From: Actinomycetospora sp.
Lineage (GTDB): Bacteria > Actinomycetota > Actinomycetes > Mycobacteriales > Pseudonocardiaceae
Direction of reading: 5' to 3'
Assembly: GCA_025925615.1 (NCBI GenBank)
Contig: JAICLN010000117.1
Location: 1 to 10,465, forward strand
DNA length: 10,465 nucleotides
Each line of letters opens with the position of its first letter. Position 1 is the stretch's first letter. Below, piece after piece: positions 5,090-10,465 of the stretch. A program made the translations under genes and the position numbers. The notes beneath the pieces were generated by a model, which ran no database searches, was not told the origin of the DNA, and worked only from the letters and a program-made list of their open reading frames with translations.

Positions 5090-6115
5090 GTGGGCGCTCG
5101 GCAGCATCAGGACTACGGGTTCTTCGGGCCCGGCTCGGTGACCTGGCGGGTCTGGGGATATCCGACCTCGATCGTGCTGGGGTTCCTCCGGGCCGTCGTC
5201 ATCGAGGAGCTCGACCCGTACCTCGTCGCGTCGGTGGACCAGTCCGGGCAGGTCAAGCAGCGTCCGAAGCTGCGCTACGACCGCACGATGCAGTACTTCG
5301 CGACGATCAAGTTCGGCGACGCGGAGTCCGTGCTACGGGCCTCGGACACCCTCATGAAGATCCACTCCCGCGCGGTGGGCCTCGACCCGGTGACCGGCGG
5401 ACGCTACGACGCCAACGACCCGGCCTCGCAGCTGTGGATCCACCTCACCGCCTGGCACTCGATCCTCTACACCTACGAGATCTTCGGCCCGGGGAAGCTC
5501 ACCGAGGCCGAGGAGACCCAGTACTGGGAGGAGTGCGCCCGCGCCGCCGAGTTCCAGACGATCGACCCGGCCGACGTGCCGCGGACCCGCGACGGCATCC
5601 GCGCGTACTTCGCGGCGTACCGCCCGCGGCTGGTCGGCTCCGAGGTCGCGCAGGACATGATGGACTTCCTGCTCGACGCGAACACGATCGTCCTGCCCGA
5701 GCGCGTGCCCGCCCCGATGCGCTTCGTGTTCAACGCCGTCGCCCGCCGCGCCGTCATCGCCACCCTGCCCCGGTGGATGCGCAAGCTCGGGGCCACCACG
5801 CAGTCCGGACTCACCGACCGCATCGCGATCGCCCTCACCCGCCCCGTCGTCCGCGCCGTCGCCGCGAGCACCTGGGTCCAGGTCTGGGCGCTGCGTCTCG
5901 CCAGCCCGCGGACCGCGCCGATCATGGAACCCGTGCTGCGCGGCATCCCGCCCGTGCACCCGGTGCTGCGGGAGCCGGTCGAGGCCCGCGCCCAGTACGG
6001 CGTCACCGACCCGCGCGAGCAGTACGCCGCAATCCTCGCCGAGCGCGCCCGCCAGAGCGGCCCGGTCCCGTACCCGAAGCACCACCGCGAGGCGCTGCTG
6101 CCCTTCCCCGCCTGA
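5090..6115 (+). CDS. Oxygenase MpaB/rubber oxygenase family protein (DUF2236)
   Basis: A 341-residue protein whose first two thirds match the MpaB/Lcp catalytic-domain family (DUF2236). It opens with FFGPGSVTWRVWGYP, then has MKIHSRAVG (His92), ANDPASQLWIHLTAWHSIL (His118, His123), LTEAEETQYW and RTRDGIRAYFAAYRP. Members include haem-b-dependent latex-clearing proteins and the fungal oxygenase MpaB, while most actinobacterial copies have unknown substrates. The conserved histidines are candidates for metal or haem binding by analogy. The start is GTG 5090 because GGAGGT sits five bases upstream and the conserved N-terminal motif follows at once; the same frame is open much further upstream. 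No export signal is seen, so it is probably cytoplasmic or membrane-associated. It ends 10 bases before a strong terminator hairpin. No redox partner is adjacent. Confidence 0.85.
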   Translation: MGARQHQDYGFFGPGSVTWRVWGYPTSIVLGFLRAVVIEELDPYLVASVDQSGQVKQRPKLRYDRTMQYFATIKFGDAESVLRASDTLMKIHSRAVGLDPVTGGRYDANDPASQLWIHLTAWHSILYTYEIFGPGKLTEAEETQYWEECARAAEFQTIDPADVPRTRDGIRAYFAAYRPRLVGSEVAQDMMDFLLDANTIVLPERVPAPMRFVFNAVARRAVIATLPRWMRKLGATTQSGLTDRIAIALTRPVVRAVAASTWVQVWALRLASPRTAPIMEPVLRGIPPVHPVLREPVEARAQYGVTDPREQYAAILAERARQSGPVPYPKHHREALLPFPA

Positions 6116-6125
6116 CGACGACGGC

Positions 6126-6158
6126 GGGCTCCCCGGGTCCGCACCTCCCGGGGAACCC
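6126..6158. terminator. Bidirectional terminator between the DUF2236 and Excalibur genes
   Basis: GGGCTCCCCGGG (6126-6137) pairs with CCCGGGGAACCC (6147-6158), 11 of 12 positions, around a nine-base loop. It lies in the 66-base gap between convergent stop codons, so it can serve both genes. Confidence 0.7.
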
Positions 6159-6181
6159 GACGACGACGTCGGGCACCGGGC

Positions 6182-6949
6182 TCAGGCGCGCCGCCGGTGT
6201 CGCCCCCCGACGAACTGGTGGGCGCCGGCCGCGCCGGCCACGGCCGCCGTCGTGAGCAGGCCGTACCAGAGCGCGTCGCTCCCGCCGCCGGTCGAGCCGT
6301 CGCCGGCCGCGACGCCGCCCACGGGAACCACGGCGTCGGTCGACGCAGCGGTGTCGGTGACGGCGGGGGTGTCGGTGGCGGCGGCGGTGTCCGCGTGCTT
6401 CGACACCGCCTTCATCGGGCTCGCCGTGGACCCGCTCGCGTAGTGCTGCGACTCGCACGCCGTGCCGTCGTGGTCGGCGTCGAGGCGGTTCGGGTCGCCG
6501 TGGTCGCGGTCGAGCACGCGCTGGGCCTGGGCCTGCGAGGTGAAGTCGCCGCAGTCCAGGTCCGTGATCGCCGAACGGCTCGCGGACGCCGACGAGCCCG
6601 ACGACGCTGCCCTGGTCGCCGTGCCGGTCGTCGTCCTGCTGGCCGTGCCGGCGGCCTTCGTGCCCGAGGTGACCGGCGTCGCCGTCGTCGCCGACGAGCC
6701 GCGGTGGGGCAGGTTCTGGCACGCCACCCCGTCGTGGTCGGCGTCGAGGCGGTAGGGGTCGCCCGGGAGCAGCTTGGCCTGCGCGTCCTCCTGGTAGCGG
6801 AAGTCCGGACAGTTGTAGTCCACCGCGCTCGGCGCCGCGGCCGCGAGCCCGACGAACGGCCCGGCGCCGAGACCGACGACGGCGGCGCCGGAGAGCACGA
6901 CCCGTCCGGCGACGGAGTGGACACGACGGTGCGCGCGGTGAGTGGACAC
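6182..6949 (-). CDS. Secreted protein with two Excalibur calcium-binding domains
   Basis: A 255-residue exported protein. Residues 1-42 form a signal peptide: arginine-rich start, then an Ala/Gly/Val core ending near AAAAPSA. Excalibur domain 1 (about 44-80) and domain 2 (about 128-168) each carry a DADHDGxxC loop with paired cysteines (DYNCPDF...VACQ and DLDCGDF...TACE). The Asp-rich loop is the calcium-binding element of this family. A Thr/Ser/Ala-rich linker joins the domains, and a second one leads to a hydrophobic segment (about 227-245, [14 protein letters not shown]) and the basic end GGRHRRRA, which could anchor it in the membrane. No LPXTG motif is present. The start is GTG 6949 because GGGGGAG lies four bases upstream; ATG 6988 has no such site. 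It probably acts at the cell surface, with unknown role. It is divergent from rmlA. Confidence 0.85.
   Translation of the reverse strand: MSTHRAHRRVHSVAGRVVLSGAAVVGLGAGPFVGLAAAAPSAVDYNCPDFRYQEDAQAKLLPGDPYRLDADHDGVACQNLPHRGSSATTATPVTSGTKAAGTASRTTTGTATRAASSGSSASASRSAITDLDCGDFTSQAQAQRVLDRDHGDPNRLDADHDGTACESQHYASGSTASPMKAVSKHADTAAATDTPAVTDTAASTDAVVPVGGVAAGDGSTGGGSDALWYGLLTTAAVAGAAGAHQFVGGRHRRRA
6465..6753 (-). repeat. Identical 25-bp copies coding the two Excalibur calcium loops
   Basis: The stretches 6465-6489 and 6729-6753 are identical over 25 bases and encode the RLDADHDG loop of each domain. Identity at the DNA level, not only the protein level, suggests recent duplication or gene conversion between the two domains. 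The feature spans both copies and the sequence between them. Confidence 0.65.
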
Positions 6950-7237
6950 GGATCTCCCCCGAGAGATGTGGCGTGGATGCAGCGGCACCTCGAGCCGGCG
7001 CCGTGGGGGCTGCCGGGGGCCGCTGTGCCCGGGATGTCGCGGGCGGCGACCGGATCGTTATCGGGGCGGGCGGCGACCACACGATCGGGCGACACCGGGC
7101 GCCTCGTTCCGGAGGGGCAACACCGGGAAATCCCCCGAGAGGCCGCCGTCTACAGTCGCCGACGGGCCCGTGCGCAGGCCCGGACGCAACGCGCCGGCGA
7201 CCACGCAGAGGTCTCGGCCAGGGAGGGAGCGCCGGAC
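6950..7237. other. Divergent intergenic region between the Excalibur gene and rmlA
   Basis: 288 bases with no convincing gene. Near 6954-6960 it holds the minus-strand ribosome binding site of the Excalibur gene. Two exact 13-bp direct repeats GCGGGCGGCGACC lie at 7039-7051 and 7066-7078, with GATCG-containing sequence between and after them. Near the right end are a -10-like TACAGT (7151-7156) and the rmlA ribosome binding site GGGAGGGAG (7221-7229). The repeats could be regulatory or simply chance in GC-rich DNA. Confidence 0.5.
7151..7156 (+). promoter_or_regulatory. Possible -10 box for rmlA
   Basis: TACAGT matches TANNNT and lies 87 bases upstream of the rmlA ATG. No convincing -35 is seen. 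This would leave a leader of about 80 bases. Confidence 0.35.
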
Positions 7238-8128
7238 ATGAAGGGGATCGTGCTGGCGGGGGGCAGCGGGACCCGGCTGCACCCGGTCACCCGAGCGGTG
7301 TCCAAGCAGCTGCTGCCCGTCTACGACAAGCCGATGATCTACTACCCGATCTCGGTGCTCATGATCGCCGGGATCCGCGACATCCTGATCATCTCCACCC
7401 CGGTCGACCTGCCCGCCTTCCAGCGGCTGCTCGGCGACGGCCACGAGCTCGGCCTGAACTTCAGCTACGCCGAGCAGCCCGAGCCCGAGGGCCTCGCGCA
7501 GGCCTTCCTCATCGGCGCCGAGCACATCGGCGACGACACCGCCGCCCTCGTGCTCGGCGACAACATCTTCCACGGCCAGGGCTTCTCGACGATCCTGCAG
7601 CACGCCGTGGCCGAGGTGGAGTCCCACAAGGGCGCCACCCTGTTCGGCTACCCCGTCGGCGACCCCGAGCGCTACGGCGTCGGCGAGTCCGACGCCTCCG
7701 GGAGGCTGATCTCCATCGAGGAGAAGCCGGCGACGCCGCGCTCCAACCGCGCCATCACCGGGCTCTACCTCTACGACAACGACGTCGTGCGCCTCGCCGG
7801 CGAGCTCGAGCCCTCCCCCCGCGGCGAGCTCGAGATCACCGACCTCAACCTGGCCTACATGCACCGCGGTGACGCCCGCCTGGTCGACCTCGGCCGCGGG
7901 TTCGCCTGGCTCGACACCGGCACCCACGAATCCCTGCTCGAGGCCGGCCAGTACGTCGCCGTGCTCGAGCACCGCCAGGGCGTGCGCATCGCCTGTCTCG
8001 AGGAGATCGCCCTGCGTGAGCACTGGATCTCCCCCGACGACGTCCTCCGGCTCGGCCGGGCCCAGGCCAAGTCCCGCTACGGCGAGTACGTGATGGACGT
8101 CGCGCGCCGCGCCGGCGCCACCGGCTGA
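7238..8128 (+). CDS. rmlA: Glucose-1-phosphate thymidylyltransferase
   Basis: A 296-residue RmlA. It joins glucose 1-phosphate to dTTP, giving dTDP-glucose and pyrophosphate. This is the first step to dTDP-L-rhamnose, which in arabinogalactan-bearing actinobacteria links the wall polymer to peptidoglycan. The nucleotide loop [13 protein letters not shown] (Arg13) is followed by [16 protein letters not shown] (Lys23, Gln24), the magnesium-binding Asp108 in VLGDNIFHG, Lys163 in EEKP and Asp226 in [11 protein letters not shown]. The length agrees with the family (about 290). ATG 7238 has GGGAGGGAG eight bases upstream and puts the nucleotide loop at residue 7. The rmlB, rmlC and rmlD genes are not in the window. 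Cytosolic. Confidence 0.95.
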   Translation: MKGIVLAGGSGTRLHPVTRAVSKQLLPVYDKPMIYYPISVLMIAGIRDILIISTPVDLPAFQRLLGDGHELGLNFSYAEQPEPEGLAQAFLIGAEHIGDDTAALVLGDNIFHGQGFSTILQHAVAEVESHKGATLFGYPVGDPERYGVGESDASGRLISIEEKPATPRSNRAITGLYLYDNDVVRLAGELEPSPRGELEITDLNLAYMHRGDARLVDLGRGFAWLDTGTHESLLEAGQYVAVLEHRQGVRIACLEEIALREHWISPDDVLRLGRAQAKSRYGEYVMDVARRAGATG

Positions 8129-8130
8129 GG

Positions 8131-8253
8131 CGGTTCCGCCGGCCCCGGACGGGCAGGTCCCGGCACACGGACACCGCGGAGCACGTCGCCGAGGAGATCC
8201 TGCGGGCCGTCGAGACCGGGGTCGACGAGATCGCCCTGCCGCGGGTCGGGTGA
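8131..8253 (+). pseudogene. Possible remnant of an SDR C-terminus
   Basis: Between the rmlA stop and the facing SRPBCC gene, one frame reads TAEHVAEEILRAVETGVDEI, then ALPRVG and stop (8251-8253). It has no start codon or ribosome binding site of its own. The pattern VAEEILRAVETGxDEI is typical of the last helix of short-chain dehydrogenases (the segment that usually reads like PEEVAEAIVRAL). It may be the last 30 or so codons of a gene lost by deletion. The match is short, so confidence is low. Confidence 0.3.
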
Positions 8254-8260
8254 GGACGCC

Positions 8261-8716
8261 TCAGCCGGACTCGGCGACGGCCTTGATGCGCTGCAGCGTC
8301 GCCCGCATGTTCGCGCGGTTGGTGCGGCCACGGGCCCACCCGGCGAGCGCCCAGTAGACCTTCGTGCCGAGGCTCGGCGGTAGGCGGAAGGACTCCGTGA
8401 CGTCGGTGCCGTCCCCGGCCGGCGCGAACCGGTAGAGCCAGGTGTTGACCACGCTCCTGCCGGCGAGCACCTCGAATCCGAACTCCCGGCCCGGCTCGCA
8501 GGCGGTGATCCGGCACGTCGTCCAGTACGTCGGGCCCCGGCCGTTGCGCTTGACGTGCCCGCGGAAACGCACCCCGACGGCCGGCCCGGCGGCCCCGTCG
8601 AGCCACTCGGCCTCGAAGGTCTCCTCGCTGTAGCGGTGGGTCTGCGTGACGTCGGCGACCAGCTCCCACACCCGCTCGGGGGGCGCCTCGACGTGCTCGG
8701 TCACCGCGTCCTGCAT
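8261..8716 (-). CDS. SRPBCC (polyketide cyclase/START-like) family protein
   Basis: A 151-residue single-domain protein. It starts with the family's typical TEHVEAPPERVWELVADVTQTHRYS, has a central beta-sheet segment (ITACEPGREFGFEV, VVNTWLYRFAPAGDGTDVTESF) and ends in a long helix (about 130-149, RANMRATLQRIKAVAES). SRPBCC proteins form a hydrophobic helix-grip pocket for lipids, polyketides or other small apolar ligands; the ligand here is unknown. ATG 8716 is chosen because AGAGGAG lies seven bases upstream and the conserved strand starts at once; the frame is open a further 90 bases. It is divergent from the SnoaL-like gene across 64 bases. Confidence 0.85.
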   Translation of the reverse strand: MQDAVTEHVEAPPERVWELVADVTQTHRYSEETFEAEWLDGAAGPAVGVRFRGHVKRNGRGPTYWTTCRITACEPGREFGFEVLAGRSVVNTWLYRFAPAGDGTDVTESFRLPPSLGTKVYWALAGWARGRTNRANMRATLQRIKAVAESG

Positions 8717-8780
8717 CGACTGCTCCTCTGCTGGCCCGGATCGGACGCGACACCGTCCCACGGCCGCGACGATGGGTTCC

Positions 8781-9164
8781 ATGAGCACCGACGACGTCCT
8801 CGCCATCCACGCCCTGCTCGCCGACTACGGGCACGTCGTCGACGACCACGACTGGGGCCGCGCCCACGAGGTGTTCGCCGAGGACTTCGTGTTCGAGCGC
8901 GGCGACGGGCGCCCCGACCTGCACGGCATCGCCGACGTCGTCGCGACCTTCCGGGGCCGCAACATGTACGCCCACGTCACGACGAACACCACGCTCACCG
9001 AGGACGACGACGGCACGGTGCGCGCGCACAGCAAGTTCCTCGGCTTCCCCAACGAGGGGCAACCGGTGACCGGCGACTACCGCGACGTCGTGGTGCGGAC
9101 ACCCGACGGGTGGCGGCTCGCGCGTCGGCACGCGGAGGTGCGGGCCCGGAAGTTCTTCGACTGA
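8781..9164 (+). CDS. SnoaL-like/NTF2-fold small protein
   Basis: A 127-residue protein with the cone-shaped alpha+beta barrel pattern of the SnoaL-like/NTF2 group. The N-terminal helices are LAIHALLADYGHVVDDHDWGRAHEVF, followed by AEDFVFE, a middle strand MYAHVTTNTTLTED and a final GWRLARRHAEVRARKF. Members include isomerases, dehydratases such as scytalone dehydratase, and ring-hydroxylating dioxygenase small subunits. Tyr16, Asp21 and His18/His65 are possible pocket residues, but activity cannot be assigned. ATG 8781 is preferred because it begins right before the first helix; ATG 8772 would add three residues. Neither has a good ribosome binding site. It is divergent from the SRPBCC gene, and both folds handle small hydrophobic ligands, so a shared pathway is possible. 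Confidence 0.8.
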   Translation: MSTDDVLAIHALLADYGHVVDDHDWGRAHEVFAEDFVFERGDGRPDLHGIADVVATFRGRNMYAHVTTNTTLTEDDDGTVRAHSKFLGFPNEGQPVTGDYRDVVVRTPDGWRLARRHAEVRARKFFD

Positions 9165-9183
9165 CGAGGTCCCGGCTCCCCGA

Positions 9184-9300
9184 CCGGCGCCGAGTGGGCC
9201 CCCACGGCTGCTCCGGCAACCCTCGAGGTCCACTCGGCAAGACCGCCGGCGCCGAGTGGACGCCCATGGCTGCTGCGGCAACCCTCGAGGTCCACTCGGC
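9184..9300. repeat. Two tandem 55-bp hairpin repeats
   Basis: Unit A is 9184-9238 and unit B is 9246-9300. They match at 51 of 55 positions and repeat every 62 bases. Each is bounded by an inverted repeat: 9189-9197 with 9230-9238 in A (9 bp plus a G-U), and 9251-9260 with 9291-9300 in B (10 bp). Each contains the palindrome CCTCGAGG. They fill the gap between the SnoaL-like gene and the FGGY kinase promoter. They resemble dispersed REP/MITE-like units and may end transcription of the SnoaL-like gene. Confidence 0.85.
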
Positions 9301-9326
9301 GGGATCCGCCCACGGACCGGCGGGCT

Positions 9327-9332
9327 TATCGT
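9327..9332 (+). promoter_or_regulatory. -10 box of a probable leaderless kinase transcript
   Basis: TATCGT fits TANNNT and ends six bases before the GTG at 9339. That is the spacing expected if transcription starts on the start codon. No Shine-Dalgarno sequence precedes the GTG. Leaderless transcripts are common in actinobacteria. Confidence 0.5.
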
Positions 9333-9338
9333 CCGCCG

Positions 9339-10465
9339 GTGACGTTCCTCGGGATCGACATCGGGACCTCGTCGTCGAAGGGCGTGCTGGTCGACGAGGA
9401 CGGCACCGTCATCGCCCGCGCCGAGGTCGAGCACGCGACGTCGTCCCCCCACCCCGGCTGGGTCGAGCACGACGCCGAGGGCGTCTGGTGGGCGGACTTC
9501 CTCGCGATCACCCGGGAGCTCCTGGCCTCCCGCGAACCGCCCGACGCGGTCGGGGTCTCCGGGATCGGGCCGGTCCTGCTGCCCGCCGACGCCCACGGGA
9601 CGCCGCTGCGCCCGGCGATCCTCTACGGCGTCGACACCCGGGCGACCCCCGAGATCGCCGAGCTGACCGACGAGCTCGGGGCCGAGCGCATCCTCGAGCG
9701 CGCCGGCACGCCGCTCTCGAGCCAGGCCGTCGGGCCGAAGTGGCGGTGGCTCGCGCGCCACGAGCCCGACGTCTGGGACGCGACCCGGCTCTTCCTCATG
9801 GCGAGCTCGTTCCTCGTCCACCGGCTGACCGGCGAGTACGTCCTCGATCACCACTCCGCGAGCCAGTGCGACCCGATGTACGACCTCGACGCCGCCGACT
9901 GGGCGTACGACTGGGCCGAGCTGGTCGCGCCGGGCCTGGTGCTGCCGCGCCTCGCGTGGCCGACCGAGATCGCCGGCACGGTCACGAAGGAGGCCGCGGC
10001 CGTCACCGGTCTCCGCTCCGGCACCCCGGTCACCGCCGGCACGATCGACGCCTGGGCGGAGTCGGTGAGCGCCGGGGTCCGCGACGCCGGCGACACGATG
10101 GTCATGTACGGCACGACGATGTTCCTGGTGCAGGTCACGGACACCCCCGCGCGGCACCCGAACCTGTGGTCGACCTGCGGCGTCTCCCCCGGCTCGACCA
10201 CCACGGCCGCCGGGATGGCCACCTCCGGGGCCATCACCGCCTGGCTGCGCGACCTCACCGGGCGCGGGTACGACGAGCTCGTCGAGGCCGCCGCGGACGT
10301 CCCGGCCGGCAGCCGCGGGCTCCTGCTCCTGCCCTACTTCGCCGGGGAACGGACACCGATCTTCGATCCGGACGCCCGCGGCGTCGTCGTCGGGCTGACG
10401 ACGGCCCACGGCCGCGCCGAGCTCTACCGCGCCGCGCTCGAGGGCATCGCCCACGGCGTCCGTCA
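9339..10465 (+). CDS. FGGY-family carbohydrate kinase, 3' end beyond window
   Basis: The first 375 residues of an expected 480-500-residue sugar kinase, open to the last base. It phosphorylates a sugar or polyol with ATP in the cytosol. The first-domain phosphate loop is FLGIDIGTSSSKG (residues 3-15). The second domain carries the catalytic Asp237 in AGTIDAWAESVSAGV, then MYGTTMFL and PYFAGERTPIFDPDARG (about 332-348), followed by the helix ELYRAALEGIAHGVR. This arrangement is closest to xylulokinase-like members, but substrates in this family are hard to call by sequence, and erythritol, ribulose and related polyols remain possible. GTG 9339 is chosen because the phosphate loop follows at once and a -10 box lies at leaderless spacing. 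No transporter or regulator is visible on the left side; the genes to the right are outside the window. Confidence 0.9.
   Translation, partial: MTFLGIDIGTSSSKGVLVDEDGTVIARAEVEHATSSPHPGWVEHDAEGVWWADFLAITRELLASREPPDAVGVSGIGPVLLPADAHGTPLRPAILYGVDTRATPEIAELTDELGAERILERAGTPLSSQAVGPKWRWLARHEPDVWDATRLFLMASSFLVHRLTGEYVLDHHSASQCDPMYDLDAADWAYDWAELVAPGLVLPRLAWPTEIAGTVTKEAAAVTGLRSGTPVTAGTIDAWAESVSAGVRDAGDTMVMYGTTMFLVQVTDTPARHPNLWSTCGVSPGSTTTAAGMATSGAITAWLRDLTGRGYDELVEAAADVPAGSRGLLLLPYFAGERTPIFDPDARGVVVGLTTAHGRAELYRAALEGIAHGVR

Noticed and set aside
9184..9300. The tandem units as a CRISPR array or integron attC sites
   Set aside because: There are only two units, the spacer-like gap is seven bases, and there are no cas or integron integrase genes or attC core sites.
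7845..10454. An 869-codon open frame on the minus strand
   Set aside because: It runs antisense through rmlA, the SnoaL-like gene, the tandem repeats and the FGGY kinase, and has Arg/Gly/Ala-rich composition without domains. Long antisense frames are expected in very GC-rich coding DNA.

Overview
The window is about 10.5 kb of very GC-rich DNA with Shine-Dalgarno sequences close to GGAGG, frequent GTG starts and TANNNT-type -10 boxes. A DprE2-like reductase (arabinogalactan precursor synthesis), a class II tRNA-Tyr and two Excalibur domains point to an actinobacterium, most likely of the Pseudonocardiales/Mycobacteriales group. The genus cannot be fixed from the sequence alone. Most of the window is ordinary chromosomal housekeeping and metabolic sequence. 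A small decayed mobile element sits in the middle.

Layout. 1-877 is the end of an aldo/keto reductase, convergent with a DprE2-like short-chain reductase (892-1734, minus). A 59-bp near-perfect palindrome lies between them and encodes the reductase's C-terminal tail. A divergent, shortened P-II-like protein (1819-2142) lacks the usual T-loop tyrosine. Next come tRNA-Tyr (2373-2456, minus) and a full-length yajQ (2583-3074).

The last 16 bases of yajQ (3059-3074) recur exactly at 4382-4397. Between the copies lie a frameshifted, catalytically dead tyrosine recombinase (minus) and a lower-GC lipoprotein gene of unknown function. I read 3059-4397 as the relic of a small integrative element that used the yajQ 3' end as its attachment site. 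Removing it would leave yajQ facing a Clp-N-domain gene (4461-4928, minus) with a 63-bp gap.

4929-6115 holds the ClpN gene start and, divergently, an MpaB/rubber-oxygenase-family (DUF2236) protein with a hairpin touching its ribosome binding site. A terminator hairpin (6126-6158) separates it from a secreted two-Excalibur-domain protein on the minus strand (6182-6949). That gene is divergent from rmlA (7238-8128), which makes dTDP-glucose for rhamnose synthesis. A short in-frame scrap resembling an SDR C-terminus follows rmlA.

The right end has a divergent pair of small alpha/beta-fold proteins (SRPBCC, 8261-8716 minus; SnoaL-like, 8781-9164 plus), two tandem 55-bp hairpin repeats (9184-9300), and an FGGY sugar kinase (9339 to the window end) that looks leaderless.

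The genes do not form one pathway. DprE2-like and RmlA both serve cell-envelope sugar synthesis but are not linked in an operon. The element relic and the palindromic repeats are the parts most worth a second look.
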